The translations under genes and the position numbers were made by a program. A DNA stretch of 64,000 nt from positions 3,038,001-3,102,000 of the forward strand of contig NZ_CP066775.1 of NCBI RefSeq assembly GCF_009754905.2, written 5' to 3'. Position 1 is the first letter of the stretch, and every line of letters starts with the position of its first letter. A model generated the notes under the pieces. The model saw only the letters and a program-made list of their open reading frames with translations. It made no database searches and was not told the DNA's origin. This DNA comes from Mucilaginibacter ginkgonis. Lineage in GTDB: Bacteria; Bacteroidota; Bacteroidia; Sphingobacteriales; Sphingobacteriaceae. Shown in pieces: positions 37,652 to 47,636 of this stretch.

Positions 37652-39205
37652 TTAGTTGGTTATTGGTGCTATAAATGGTGTGGCTGTCTCTAAAAACTCG
37701 CGCACATTTTTCTGTGTCTTGTATTGCGGTGCGTCTTCAACAAAAACAGGGAATATTTCGCGCACGCGGTCATAAATTTCTGCAGATGCTGTCGATAACC
37801 GGTCGCGGCAACCCATGTGGTCGATCGCTTGCAGAATAGACATCAATTGAATGGTCAAAACCTCGAACGTATTGTCTATCACTTTCTTGGTCATAATAGC
37901 AGCGTTGCAGCCCATGCTCACCATGTCCTGGTTATCATTATTGTTCGGGATGCTATGCACATACATCGGGAAAGACAGCGTCTGATTTTCTGCCACGGTA
38001 GATACGGCGGTGAACTGTACGCCTTGCATACCAAAATTCAATCCCAACACGCCTAAATTCACAAACGGCGGGAATTTCTGGTTCAGCTTTTGATTTAGCA
38101 GATAATTCAACTGCCTTTCGGAAAGCATAGACAATTTGGTTATAGCTATTTTAAGCTTGTCCATTTCCAGGGACACATAATCGCCATGGAAGTTACCGCC
38201 GTGAAATACATTGTTATTAATGTGATCTATAACCGGGTTGTCATTTACCGAGTTGATCTCATTCTCTAACACAACGCCCGCGCTGTGGATAGTATCATAA
38301 ACAGGACCTAATATCTGGGTAACGCAACGAAGTGAATAGTATTCCTGCACCTTGTCTTCAAACACTTCCTGGTTAAGGTTATCGGGATTATATAGATGTT
38401 CTGACCGGCTGCGGATAAGTTTACTATCTTTCAATATCGCGCGCATCTGCGCGCCTATCTTACTTTGACCTGGGTGCAGTTTTACCACGTTCAGCTCATA
38501 GGAGTAATGGTCATCATAAGCCTCGACGATCTCATTCATCATTGATGACAGCAACACCGACCAGCTCAGCAACTTCTGCGCACGCAGTATATTTACCATC
38601 CCGATGCCGGTCATAGCAGAGGTACCGTTGATGATGGCCAACCCTTCGCGGCCCTCAATCTCAAGCGGAGCGATATTCAGCTCGGCGAAAACCTCCGTTG
38701 TTGGCCTCACTTCATTTTTATAGATAACTTCGCCTTCGCCGATAAGTGCCAGACCTAAATGGGCTAATTGTACCAGATCGCCGCTGGCACCCACGCCGCC
38801 ATGTTCAAAGACACACGGTGCCACGTCGTTATTAATGAGCTGGGTCAGTAATTCCAAAACCCTTGCCGGCACCCCTGATCGGGCTTTAATAAAGCTGTTT
38901 AGCCTGGCTACCATCAGCGCTTTAACCAAGTGGGTGGGCAATAAGTTTCCGCTGCCGGATGAATGGCTGCGTATCAAATTATATTGCAGTTGCAGCAAGC
39001 TGTCATCGCTTATTTTATATTGGGCCATTGGGCCAAAGCCCGTATTTATGCCATAGATAAGTTTGTTTGACGAGAAACTTTTAAGAAAATTATAGTTGGC
39101 TTCAACCTCTTCCAGAGCGGCCTTGTCTAATGTTACTCCTTGTTGATGAAAAATTATTTCAGAAAAATCTTGTAAGGGCAATTTACCTTGTCCAACAACT
39201 ATCAT
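37652..39205 (-). CDS. aromatic amino acid ammonia-lyase, tyrosine ammonia-lyase-like
   Basis: A 517-residue MIO-dependent lyase; the autocatalytic Ala-Ser-Gly is in GVGASGDLVQ at about residues 140-142. The active-site region INTGFGPMAQY and QYNLIRSHSSG, plus VHSIPNNNDNQDMVSMG, closely match my memory of the Flavobacterium johnsoniae tyrosine ammonia-lyase rather than classical HutH. That enzyme makes 4-coumarate for flexirubin. It is the first gene of a five-gene operon with fatty-acid-type elongation enzymes, and there are no hut genes nearby. Tyrosine specificity is inferred, not shown. Confidence 0.85.
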   Translation of the reverse strand: MIVVGQGKLPLQDFSEIIFHQQGVTLDKAALEEVEANYNFLKSFSSNKLIYGINTGFGPMAQYKISDDSLLQLQYNLIRSHSSGSGNLLPTHLVKALMVARLNSFIKARSGVPARVLELLTQLINNDVAPCVFEHGGVGASGDLVQLAHLGLALIGEGEVIYKNEVRPTTEVFAELNIAPLEIEGREGLAIINGTSAMTGIGMVNILRAQKLLSWSVLLSSMMNEIVEAYDDHYSYELNVVKLHPGQSKIGAQMRAILKDSKLIRSRSEHLYNPDNLNQEVFEDKVQEYYSLRCVTQILGPVYDTIHSAGVVLENEINSVNDNPVIDHINNNVFHGGNFHGDYVSLEMDKLKIAITKLSMLSERQLNYLLNQKLNQKFPPFVNLGVLGLNFGMQGVQFTAVSTVAENQTLSFPMYVHSIPNNNDNQDMVSMGCNAAIMTKKVIDNTFEVLTIQLMSILQAIDHMGCRDRLSTASAEIYDRVREIFPVFVEDAPQYKTQKNVREFLETATPFIAPITN

Positions 39206-39289
39206 GCGCAGATTCTAATGGTATATAAAACGGGTAAATTTAGAAAATAAATCGGTTTGCCGTTGGTCTTTGGCGAACTTAGGCAGCGC

Positions 39290-39892
39290 TTACGATTTGA
39301 ATTTTATACAGCCGCGCGCTTTATCTATCGCCTTAAAAAATTCAGCCCCTTTGTCGTTGGTTAAGCAGACAGCGGTGATGGCACCCGTGCGGTTTTTTTG
39401 CAGTACAATGATCAGCGCATAACGGTAATGGCGGGTCTCTGCCGAATCGTTCAAGTTTACCAGATACGATTTGCCCTCATCTGCCTGGTACTGGTTCAAT
39501 ATACGCGGACTAAGGTTACGCACAAAATAATCATTATCAGCGCTAAAGTTGCTGATCTGGTCTTTGGCAAGGCTTAAATAAGCCGAGTCGGCCATTCCTC
39601 TGTAATGCCGGGCTAGTTTTTTATAAGAACGCACTGCAAACCATATTTCGAAATCAGAACCTACAGGTGCCATTCCATAGTCCATTTCATTATCATCAGG
39701 CAAACGGTTGTTCAGTTCTTTAAATCCTTCGGGAAGATTAAAAGTAATGCCGGCTTCTGTAGTTGCCTTGATAAAAGATTTTAATTGCCTGCTTTGATTA
39801 AGCGGCTGGGTTTGTGCACGGGCAATGCCTGCTGTAACAAGCAGGGTCACTATAACAAATATTTGTTTAAATTGCCTCAGAGTAGGTCTCAT
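39290..39892 (-). CDS. exported hypothetical protein
   Basis: About 200 residues from the ATG at 39892, which gives signal peptide MRPTLRQFKQIFVIVTLLVT followed by an AGIARAQ cleavage region; a longer frame adds ten residues that look non-native. The mature part has a GITFNLPEGF strand and no recognised domain. It sits between the ammonia-lyase operon and the divergent APC permease. Function unknown. Confidence 0.7.
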   Translation of the reverse strand: MRPTLRQFKQIFVIVTLLVTAGIARAQTQPLNQSRQLKSFIKATTEAGITFNLPEGFKELNNRLPDDNEMDYGMAPVGSDFEIWFAVRSYKKLARHYRGMADSAYLSLAKDQISNFSADNDYFVRNLSPRILNQYQADEGKSYLVNLNDSAETRHYRYALIIVLQKNRTGAITAVCLTNDKGAEFFKAIDKARGCIKFKS

Positions 39893-39998
39893 TGCACTTT
39901 CAGGTAATCGGCTGCGAGCCAAAAGCCTTAACGAATATAAGTGTTTTAATGTTTCGCAATACTTTCTTACAAACTTTAATTTTTAACCAATTTGATAA

Positions 39999-41327
39999 AT
40001 GGGTATAAAACCACGGCTTAACCGGTTTGACCTTACCATAATAGTTGTCAGCCTCATTATAGGCATGGGCATCTTTAAATCTGCCAATGAAGTTGCCAAC
40101 CGCGCCGGCCAAACCTGGGTGTTTTTCGCTGCCTGGATTTTCGGCGGGCTGGTAAGCCTTTGCGGCGCGTTAACATTTGCAGAGATTGGCGCCCGTTATC
40201 CGAATACCGGCGGTTTTTATAAAGTTTTCTCTTACTGTTATCACCCGGCGTTCGCCTTTATGATCAATTGGGTATTGGTGATCAGCAACGCTGCATCTGT
40301 AGCGGCGGTGGCCATCATTGGCGCAGAGTACATCAACCCCATGATCATGCCGGCAAGCTTACAAAATGATACCGGTGTAAAGATCATGACCATAGGCTCG
40401 GTACTTATTCTATATGTCGTTAACTTTCTGGGTATAAAAACCAGCGCGCGTACACAAAATGTGCTCACCATTTTAAAGGTGGCCATGATCGTAGTGCTGT
40501 GTACACTGATCTTTAAAAGCAATGTTACGCCGAATGCCATTAAGCCGTTGATACATCACGGCAGTTTGATCACATCCTTCGGCTTAAGTCTGGTCGCTAT
40601 ATTCTTTACTTATGGCGGCTATCAGCAAACCATCAACTTTGGCGGGGATATCATAGATGCCAAACGCAATATTCCGAAAGCGATAACCGCAGGGATGTTA
40701 ATTGTGATATTCCTTTACCTGAGCATCAATTACGCGTACTATCATGTTTTAGGATTAGGCGGTATGCAGAGTACCACAGCCTTAGCGGCAAATTTGGCGG
40801 GGGTGTTGTTCGGCAACATCGGTTATAAGTTCTTCTCCATCATGATGTTTGGCTCTGTGCTGGCTTACATTAACGTGAACGTGATGTCTAACCCGCGCGT
40901 TTATTACGCCATGGCCGAAGACGGCGTACTGCCGAAGATCTTTATGCGCGTAAACCCACGCACCCAGATACAGGAATTTGGCATGAGCTTTTTTGTGGCG
41001 GCTATCCTCATCGTGCTGCTGCTTAACGTCTCTTTTTCTAAGATGCTGAACTATGTAATGTTTTTTGATACCATAGGTCTGTCAATGGCCGCGGTATCGA
41101 TATTCATCCTGCGAAACAAAACAAAAGAACTGGATGGCACCGGAATTTATACCATCAAATGGTTTCCGCTTATACCGCTTATATTTATCATCAGCTACTG
41201 GTTTGTGACCATCAACATTTTTGCCGACAATCCTTTTGCCGCGCTAATCTGTTTAAGCGTTTTCGTGGCCGGATTGATCATTTACTACATCAGCACGTAT
41301 TTTAAAAGGAAAGCCAACGCGGCTTAA
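39999..41327 (+). CDS. APC-superfamily amino acid permease
   Basis: A 442-residue inner-membrane transporter with about twelve hydrophobic helices. The N-terminal GMGIFKSANEVANRAG and the GALTFAEIGARYPNTGG block are hallmark amino acid-polyamine-organocation permease motifs. Substrate is not predictable; an aromatic or sulfur amino acid is possible from context. The gene is eight bases before a PLP enzyme gene, suggesting an operon. Confidence 0.9.
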   Translation: MGIKPRLNRFDLTIIVVSLIIGMGIFKSANEVANRAGQTWVFFAAWIFGGLVSLCGALTFAEIGARYPNTGGFYKVFSYCYHPAFAFMINWVLVISNAASVAAVAIIGAEYINPMIMPASLQNDTGVKIMTIGSVLILYVVNFLGIKTSARTQNVLTILKVAMIVVLCTLIFKSNVTPNAIKPLIHHGSLITSFGLSLVAIFFTYGGYQQTINFGGDIIDAKRNIPKAITAGMLIVIFLYLSINYAYYHVLGLGGMQSTTALAANLAGVLFGNIGYKFFSIMMFGSVLAYINVNVMSNPRVYYAMAEDGVLPKIFMRVNPRTQIQEFGMSFFVAAILIVLLLNVSFSKMLNYVMFFDTIGLSMAAVSIFILRNKTKELDGTGIYTIKWFPLIPLIFIISYWFVTINIFADNPFAALICLSVFVAGLIIYYISTYFKRKANAA

Positions 41328-41335
41328 TTACGCCT

Positions 41336-42496
41336 ATGGAACTCTCTTATATTTTAAATGAACTTGGCGAAGACAGGGACCAATACTTTAACGCTGTCGC
41401 ACCGCCAATTATACAAACCAGCAATTTCGCGTTTAAAACCGTTGCCGACTTCCGTAAGGCTTTAGGAAATGAGTTTGATGCCGATCTGTATTCGCGCGGC
41501 AATAACCCTACGCTGAATATCTTGCGTAAAAAGTTGGCCGCATTGGATGGTGCCGAGGATGCTTTAGTCTTCAGCAGCGGGATTGGTGCTATCTCCGTGC
41601 CGATCCTTTCCTTGTTAAAGCAAGGTGATCATGTTATATCGGTAGAAAACCCCTACAGCTGGACGATAAAGCTGTTCAATAATTTTCTGCCCAAATTTGG
41701 CATCACCACTACCTTTATTGACGGACGGGATGTAGCAAACTTTGAGCAAGCCGTACAACCCAACACCCGGCTCATTTACCTGGAAAGCCCGAATACTTTT
41801 AGTTACGATATTCAAGATCTGGCGGCTATTGCCGCGCTGGCAAAGCCGCGTGGGATACTGACAATGATCGACAACAGTTATTGCACGCCATTATATCAGC
41901 AGCCCATAAAATTAGGGATCGACCTGGTAGCGCAATCGGCAACAAAATATATCGGCGGCCACTCAGACGTGGTGGCGGGCGTTGTCACCGGCAGCCGGGA
42001 AATCATTACTAAGATATTTCATAATGAGTTTATGAATATCGGCCCGTCACTGTCGCCACATGCGGCATGGCTGCTCATACGCGGGTTGCGCACGCTCCCG
42101 CTACGCCTGCAACGTAGCTTCGAGTCGGCCAAGATTGTTATTGAATGGCTAAGCAAACACACCGCGGTTGCCGAAGTGCTTTGGCCTTTCGCGGATGGCT
42201 TTGCACAGGCAGATCTTGCGCGCCAGCAAATGAATGGCTGCGGTGGGTTGTTCAGCTTTATTTTGAAGGATTCATCTTTCGATAAGATCGAGAAATTCTG
42301 CAACAGTTTGCAGCATATCCTTATGGCCGTATCATGGGGCGGGCACGAGAGTCTGGTGATCCCGTCCATTGCCGGGGTGCCCGCTAAAGATTATGATCCT
42401 GCTAACCGCCGGCATCAATTGATACGCATGTACGTAGGTTTAGAAGAACCTGAATATTTGATCAGGGATTTGGAAAAGGCCATTAATGGATTATAA
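41336..42496 (+). CDS. PLP-dependent transsulfuration-family enzyme (Cys/Met metabolism)
   Basis: A 386-residue member of the cystathionine gamma-synthase/lyase family. The PLP lysine is in AQSATKYIGGHSD, with YSRGNNPT near the N-terminus, SSGIGAISVPIL and the C-terminal RMYVGLEEPEYLIRDL block. It could be a methionine or cystathionine gamma-lyase or a synthase; the family cannot be split with confidence by eye. Its coupling to an amino acid permease favours a catabolic role. Confidence 0.88.
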   Translation: MELSYILNELGEDRDQYFNAVAPPIIQTSNFAFKTVADFRKALGNEFDADLYSRGNNPTLNILRKKLAALDGAEDALVFSSGIGAISVPILSLLKQGDHVISVENPYSWTIKLFNNFLPKFGITTTFIDGRDVANFEQAVQPNTRLIYLESPNTFSYDIQDLAAIAALAKPRGILTMIDNSYCTPLYQQPIKLGIDLVAQSATKYIGGHSDVVAGVVTGSREIITKIFHNEFMNIGPSLSPHAAWLLIRGLRTLPLRLQRSFESAKIVIEWLSKHTAVAEVLWPFADGFAQADLARQQMNGCGGLFSFILKDSSFDKIEKFCNSLQHILMAVSWGGHESLVIPSIAGVPAKDYDPANRRHQLIRMYVGLEEPEYLIRDLEKAINGL

Positions 42497-42531
42497 AAGT
42501 GTCTTCGTATATTTAAATTTATAAAACACTT

Positions 42532-44058
42532 ATGTCGTTAGAAGAATATTGGAAATCGCTTGGCTTTCTATCTAATCCTTTTCAGTTTTCAAATGCTGAT
42601 AAGGAAGTAGAATTTTTAAGTGAATATTTTATAAAACCAGACTACTTTGAAGATGTTTGGGGAGACCCTTATAATCCAGTCTCTAATATAATTTACGCTC
42701 CAAGGGGTGGCGGTAAAACTGCCCAACGCATTATGATTGAAAAACGCGCGAAATTAACGGACGATATTTTAACGATTACCTATACGAATCATGATTTAAG
42801 TCAGGTTGTCGATATCAATCACGTTGATTTGCAATATCATTTGACTTATCTAAACCGCCTCATGTTACTTGCGTTTTTCAGTCGAATTGAAACTGACGAT
42901 TTAAAATTTGCATTCGCTTTTAACCTTACTGAAAGACAATACATATATAAGCTAGCACGGATCTACCTTTATGAAACACCTGCATCTTTTCCGAATCAGG
43001 CAATAGCATCTCTGAAGACAATTAGTGATCACGCAATTGGATTATGGAATAATTTTAAAGAACCCATTGCTAACATTATCAGACAAATATCCAAGGCCAA
43101 GGGTATAGAAATAGATTTATCAAAAGTAGAGATTGATAAAAAACTAGTGATGAGTCATAAAGACAACTTTATGAATATATCCTCTCTACTTAGAAGAGTT
43201 GGCTACAAAAGCTTGATGGTGTTAATTGATAAGGTTGATGAACAGAGCCTAACAGGAAACAACCCAGAAGCCAGTTTTAAACTAATTGAGGTACTGCTAA
43301 AGGATTTAGAGTTGATTGAAACGCCGTTTGTGTCATTTAAATTTTTTTTGTGGGATGCAATCAAACAATACACTGTGGTAGCAGCCCGTCCCGATAGAGT
43401 TTTTCCATATGATTTAAAGTGGACGTGGAGCCAAATGCAGGAAATGCTAAACCAAAGGGTTAAATCATACAGTAAAGGTAAGGTGACTGAGTTTCTGTCA
43501 TTGGTACCTTCAACCAAAATGCTTGGAAGAATCATCTTGTTTTCCGAACTCTCCCCAAGAGATTGCATAAGAATTTGCAATCGTATACTTTCAGAACAAT
43601 TTAAAACAGATCCAACATCAAAGGTTTTTACTGAAGATGTAATTAATCAATCATTGGAAATATTTTGTAAAGAAAAAGCGCAAGAACTGATTACAAACGC
43701 TAACAATTTGCGGTATTTAACTAAAACAAACAGGGTATCCTTTACCATTGAAGATTTGGTGAAAAATAAGGTCGCTTCTGATTCACCGGCAGTGCGAAAC
43801 ATAATTTATCCATGGACGACGGCTGGCTATTTAAAAAAAATCGGTCTTCAAAGTAGAAAGCACGCAAAAGCGGTAAATGAATATGCTTTTCAAGATATAA
43901 GACTTGCTTATATGGCCTGCCCAACGCTAACAATTGAGGAGTTTGTTCGGTCCAAGGCTTATAGATGTAGAATTGCCTCTTGCCGTGAAGTATTTTATAG
44001 AGATTTTGATTCGGGTGATTATACTTGCCCCCAATGCAACACGGCGGCATATTCCTAA
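42532..44058 (+). CDS. orphan P-loop ATPase with C-terminal zinc ribbon
   Basis: A 508-residue protein. The start SLGFLSNPF is typical of STAND/ORC-like ATPases. Walker A APRGGGKT is at residues 56-63 and a Walker B-like LMVLIDKVDE at about 228-237. The C-terminus has a zinc ribbon with cysteines near 479, 484, 499 and 502. Residues between look helical. Codons are visibly AT-rich compared with flanking genes, and the gene is alone between a PLP enzyme and aconitase, suggesting horizontal gain. Similar orphan ATPases occur in defence islands, but no partner effector gene is adjacent. The specific family is not certain. Confidence 0.8.
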   Translation: MSLEEYWKSLGFLSNPFQFSNADKEVEFLSEYFIKPDYFEDVWGDPYNPVSNIIYAPRGGGKTAQRIMIEKRAKLTDDILTITYTNHDLSQVVDINHVDLQYHLTYLNRLMLLAFFSRIETDDLKFAFAFNLTERQYIYKLARIYLYETPASFPNQAIASLKTISDHAIGLWNNFKEPIANIIRQISKAKGIEIDLSKVEIDKKLVMSHKDNFMNISSLLRRVGYKSLMVLIDKVDEQSLTGNNPEASFKLIEVLLKDLELIETPFVSFKFFLWDAIKQYTVVAARPDRVFPYDLKWTWSQMQEMLNQRVKSYSKGKVTEFLSLVPSTKMLGRIILFSELSPRDCIRICNRILSEQFKTDPTSKVFTEDVINQSLEIFCKEKAQELITNANNLRYLTKTNRVSFTIEDLVKNKVASDSPAVRNIIYPWTTAGYLKKIGLQSRKHAKAVNEYAFQDIRLAYMACPTLTIEEFVRSKAYRCRIASCREVFYRDFDSGDYTCPQCNTAAYS

Positions 44059-44063
44059 AAACA

Positions 44064-44091
44064 AAGCGCCCTTGCTTTCGCAAAGGCGCTT
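44064..44091. terminator. hairpin after orphan ATPase gene
   Basis: AAGCGCC-TTGC/GCAA-GGCGCTT forms a strong stem just after the ATPase stop. The T-tract is weak on the plus strand, so efficiency is uncertain. Confidence 0.6.
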
Positions 44092-44101
44092 GATATTCTT
44101 A

Positions 44102-44158
44102 GTTCCCTCTCTTTCGGAAGTCCCGATAGCTATCGGGAGGGGAGAGGTCGATTTGGGG
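44102..44158. repeat. dispersed repeat with CCCGATAGCTATCGGG palindrome
   Basis: CCTCTCTTTCGGAAGT followed by the perfect 16-base palindrome at 44122-44137 and GGGGAGAGGTCGATT. It fills the gap up to the aconitase stop. The GGGGAGAGGTC word recurs, on the opposite strand, at about 49259-49280. Confidence 0.6.
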
Positions 44159-46423
44159 TTAAGCCTGCTGCCTGCGGATAATGTTCAACGCGCCGCCTGC
44201 TTTAAACCATTCTATCTGCTGTGCATTGTAGGTATGGTTAACCGGGAATGAATCCGTTGAACCGTCTGCATGGTGCAATACAACTTCTAACTGTTTGCCA
44301 GGCGTAAAGGTGGTCAAGCCCAGGATGTCGATCACGTCATCTTCCTGTACTTTTTCGTAATCTGCCGTATCGGCGAAGGTGATGCCCAGCATACCTTGTT
44401 TTTTCAAATTGGTTTCGTGGATACGGGCAAATGATTTTACCAATATGGCACGTACGCCTAAGTGGCGTGGCTCCATTGCCGCGTGCTCGCGAGATGAACC
44501 TTCACCGTAGTTTTCGTCGCCCACAACAACGGTACCAATGCCATGCGCTTTGTAATCGCGCTGAGTTGCAGGAACCGGTCCGTATTCGCCGGTCAGTTCA
44601 TTTTTAACCGAGTCAGGACTGTTATTGAAGTAGTTGATCGCACCGATCAGCATATTATTAGAAATGTTGTCCAGGTGGCCGCGGAACTTCAACCACGGGC
44701 CGGCCATAGAAATGTGGTCGGTAGTACATTTGCCTTTGGCTTTGATCAGCAGGCGAAGGCCTGTAATGTCTGTACCTTCCCAGGGCGCAAACGGGTCAAG
44801 CAGTTGCAAACGTGAAGAATTCGGATCAACGATCACTTCAACCGTGCTGCCGTCTTCTGCAGGTGCCTGGTAGCCGGCATCTTCAACCGCGAAACCTTTT
44901 ACCGGCAGCTCTATACCCATCGGCTCGTCAAATTTCACCTGCTCGCCGTTTTGGTTGGTCAGGGTATCTGTCAACGGGTTGAAAGTTAGATCGCCCGCGA
45001 TAGCGAAAGCGGTGACAATTTCCGGAGAGGCTACAAACGCGTGTGTATTTGGGTTACCATCCTGGCGTTTAGCAAAGTTGCGGTTAAACGATGTGATGAT
45101 GGAGTTTTTGCGGGTAGGGTCGTCGGTATGACGTGCCCACTGACCGATACAAGGTCCGCAGGCGTTAGCCAAAACCACACCGCCGATCTGCTCGAAGGTG
45201 TTCAGGTATCCGTCGCGTTCCACGGTGTAACGTACCAGTTCTGAACCTGGTGTTACGGTATACTCAGCCTGTGCTTTCAGGTTTTTATCTGTTGCCTGCT
45301 GCGCTATAGACGCCGCACGGGTGATGTCTTCGTAAGACGAATTGGTACATGAACCTATCAGGCCCACTTCCAACCTTTCGGGCCAGCCGTTTTCTTTAAC
45401 CGCTGCCGCGAATTTTGATATCGGCCAAGCCAAATCGGGGGTGAACGGACCGTTAACGTGTGGCTCCAATTCGCTCAGGTTGATCTCTATTACCTGGTCA
45501 AAATAAGCGGAAGGATTCGCGTAAACTTCCTCGTCGCCTGTAAGGTGTTCTTTTATGGCATTAGCCGCGTCTGCTATCTCAGCACGTTTGGTACCGCGCA
45601 GGTAAGCTTCCGCTTTTTCATCATAACCGAAGATCGACGTAGTTGCACCTATCTCTGCACCCATGTTACAGATGGTTCCTTTGCCTGTCGCAGACAGTGA
45701 ACGCGCGCCTTCGCCAAAGTATTCTACAATAGCGCCGGTACCGCCTTTAACGGTCAAGATGCCTGCTACTTTCAGGATAACGTCTTTAGCTGATGCCCAG
45801 CCTGATAATTTACCTGTGAGGTGGACGCCTATCAGTTTAGGGAATTTTAGCTCCCAAGGTAAGCCGGCCATTACGTCGCAGGCATCGGCACCGCCAACAC
45901 CAATAGCGATCATACCCAAGCCACCTGCGTTAGGTGTATGTGAGTCAGTACCGATCATCATACCACCCGGGAAAGCATAGTTCTCTAATACTACCTGGTG
46001 AATAATACCTGCACCCGGTTTCCAGAAACCGATGCCATATTTATCAGAAACCGACGACAAGAAATCATAAACTTCTTTATTGATGTCCTTCGCGGTAGAA
46101 AGATCTGTATCTGCGCCAATTTTGGCTTGTATCAGGTGATCGCAATGCACTGTAGATGGTACGGCAACCTGCGGGCGGCCTGCCTGCATAAACTGCAATA
46201 GCGCCATTTGCGCGGTAGCATCCTGCATGGCCACGCGATCTGGTGCAAAGTCTACATAGTCTGTACCGCGCTGGTAAGTCTGTGAAGCTTCGCCGCCGGA
46301 AAGGTGGGCGTATAATATCTTTTCGGTTAAGGTTAGTGATTTACCGGTCGCCTGGCGGGCCGCGTTAATGCGGCTGTTGTAGCGATCGTAAACCCTTTTA
46401 ATCATGTCTAAATCAAAAGCCAT
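44159..46423 (-). CDS. acn: aconitate hydratase (mitochondrial-type)
   Basis: A 754-residue TCA-cycle enzyme that interconverts citrate and isocitrate. The [4Fe-4S] ligand cysteines are in [11 protein letters not shown] and ACGPCIGQW. Active-site blocks [28 protein letters not shown] and [17 protein letters not shown] are all present. The N-terminus [15 protein letters not shown] matches the mitochondrial-type branch common in Bacteroidota. The 434-base gap upstream carries its promoter region but no clean TAnnTTTG. Confidence 0.95.
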   Translation of the reverse strand: MAFDLDMIKRVYDRYNSRINAARQATGKSLTLTEKILYAHLSGGEASQTYQRGTDYVDFAPDRVAMQDATAQMALLQFMQAGRPQVAVPSTVHCDHLIQAKIGADTDLSTAKDINKEVYDFLSSVSDKYGIGFWKPGAGIIHQVVLENYAFPGGMMIGTDSHTPNAGGLGMIAIGVGGADACDVMAGLPWELKFPKLIGVHLTGKLSGWASAKDVILKVAGILTVKGGTGAIVEYFGEGARSLSATGKGTICNMGAEIGATTSIFGYDEKAEAYLRGTKRAEIADAANAIKEHLTGDEEVYANPSAYFDQVIEINLSELEPHVNGPFTPDLAWPISKFAAAVKENGWPERLEVGLIGSCTNSSYEDITRAASIAQQATDKNLKAQAEYTVTPGSELVRYTVERDGYLNTFEQIGGVVLANACGPCIGQWARHTDDPTRKNSIITSFNRNFAKRQDGNPNTHAFVASPEIVTAFAIAGDLTFNPLTDTLTNQNGEQVKFDEPMGIELPVKGFAVEDAGYQAPAEDGSTVEVIVDPNSSRLQLLDPFAPWEGTDITGLRLLIKAKGKCTTDHISMAGPWLKFRGHLDNISNNMLIGAINYFNNSPDSVKNELTGEYGPVPATQRDYKAHGIGTVVVGDENYGEGSSREHAAMEPRHLGVRAILVKSFARIHETNLKKQGMLGITFADTADYEKVQEDDVIDILGLTTFTPGKQLEVVLHHADGSTDSFPVNHTYNAQQIEWFKAGGALNIIRRQQA

Positions 46424-46857
46424 TGTATTTGATTTTTAAAAGTAAAACGTAGAAAATCCGGCAGGAAAGTTCCAATCGGACTAATTCGGCGAATGTACAA
46501 AATTTAACAGGCAAAAGGGATATTGGGTTTGCGCAATCGTTATTTAGATGCGTTTTAAATAATGTCAGCAGGTATGGCCTAACTGCTCCGCACTCTGGTA
46601 GAAAAAGCAGTTTGACAAGACAGAAGGTCTGTGAAGGGTAGTGGCATTGATTTGCCAGTGTAACACCTGTTACAGATGTGTGACACTTTTTGACGAATTT
46701 TGGCAAAAGTGAAACAATGACATTATCATGCATGGTTGATTATCAGCTTCTTGCAACGCTGACATGATAGCGTCAGATACCAATAAGTCAGTATTTGGTA
46801 GAGAATCTGTCACATGTTACACCCGTCCATCAGCTGACGGATTAGTGAATTGAGCAT
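46424..46857. other. 434-base intergenic region with palindromes, no gene
   Basis: Between aconitase and the DUF1835 gene. Open frames here have no family resemblance. It holds the palindrome TGTAACACCTGTTACA (46659-46674), a degenerate relative TGTCACATGTTACA (46809-46822), and a CCGTC/GACGG hairpin near 46824-46842. Nothing resembling an RNA gene was found. Confidence 0.5.
46659..46674. repeat. 16-base palindrome TGTAAC-ACCT-GTTACA
   Basis: Perfect six-base arms with an ACCT centre. It differs from the 8727-8742 palindrome only by a compensating pair of changes (TT/AA swapped to AA/TT). Confidence 0.65.
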
Positions 46858-47628
46858 TTACAGCCCCAGTTTATCGAGATAGATATCAATCTGTTTATCG
46901 CCCATCCCGTATATCGAGTTATCTTTCCAAAATGCCTCATAGATGGCGGGCCGGGATGTAATTCCGCTATTATAAATCTCCAGCAGCGTTTGCTCGATGT
47001 AGTTATACCCAGCAGCGTTAACCTCTAAGCGTTTTACATGTGCCTCCATAGCCGGTTTAAGCGCATGCAAGCTGCCCCAGAATGAATTCGTGATAAGCCA
47101 GGTCTTTAGATTTTCTGCATCGCCCGCGATATATAATTGCCAGGCTTCAGCAGCGAGTTTAAAGTCGTAATCCGTAAGCTGAATGCGGTCATCGAATAAC
47201 GTTTCTAACTGCCCGCCACTAAGCTGACCAAGTCCGCGGAAGTTGTCAACGCCCGGAACGGTATCAGGGCAAATTAGGTGTACCGCGCGTTCTGACAGGT
47301 CGGTTTGCTGGTTAAGCATTTGCATTACGCCCAGCAGGTTCACCTGGCAAAATAAATCAAACTCGAACCATAGGTTTATCTCATCGTATGGCTCATTGAT
47401 CTTTGCCAGTTCCGTTGCTTCCCAGTTAAAATATTCCTGCTCAGAAGCATTATACGTATTGCTGATCCATTGCGCACGCATTTTCCAAAACCCGGCATCC
47501 AGTGTGTTTGCAACCGGCCCTTCGGACAAAGTTTCCCGCCAGATGAGGGTATCGCCCTCAATACCGCAATCTATAAAACCGGGTAAGGTTGCGTCGCCGT
47601 TGAGAATGTGTAAGGTTTGAGAATTCAT
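46858..47628 (-). CDS. DUF1835 domain protein
   Basis: A 256-residue protein starting MNSQTLHILNGDATLP, with LIWRETLSEGPV typical of DUF1835. The C-terminal IYGMGDKQIDIYLDKLGL matches the companion DUF3658-like region. DUF1835 proteins are widespread and functionally uncharacterised. The gene begins eight bases after the DNA ligase stop, so it is most likely part of the exonuclease-ligase operon. Confidence 0.85.
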   Translation of the reverse strand: MNSQTLHILNGDATLPGFIDCGIEGDTLIWRETLSEGPVANTLDAGFWKMRAQWISNTYNASEQEYFNWEATELAKINEPYDEINLWFEFDLFCQVNLLGVMQMLNQQTDLSERAVHLICPDTVPGVDNFRGLGQLSGGQLETLFDDRIQLTDYDFKLAAEAWQLYIAGDAENLKTWLITNSFWGSLHALKPAMEAHVKRLEVNAAGYNYIEQTLLEIYNSGITSRPAIYEAFWKDNSIYGMGDKQIDIYLDKLGL

Positions 47629-47636
47629 GGATATAG

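Noticed and set aside
41945-42040. Possible selenocysteine or pyrrolysine readthrough in the window, prompted by the DUF6607 TGA
   Set aside because: No SECIS-like hairpin follows the TGA and a single TGG-to-TGA change explains it; other genes show no internal TGA.
46413-46733. Minus-strand open frame in the aconitase upstream gap
   Set aside because: No family resemblance, runs through palindromes and has cysteine-rich, non-biological composition; treated as non-coding.
46824-46842. CCGTC/GACGG hairpin after DUF1835 gene as terminator
   Set aside because: Short stem, large loop and no T-run on the minus strand.
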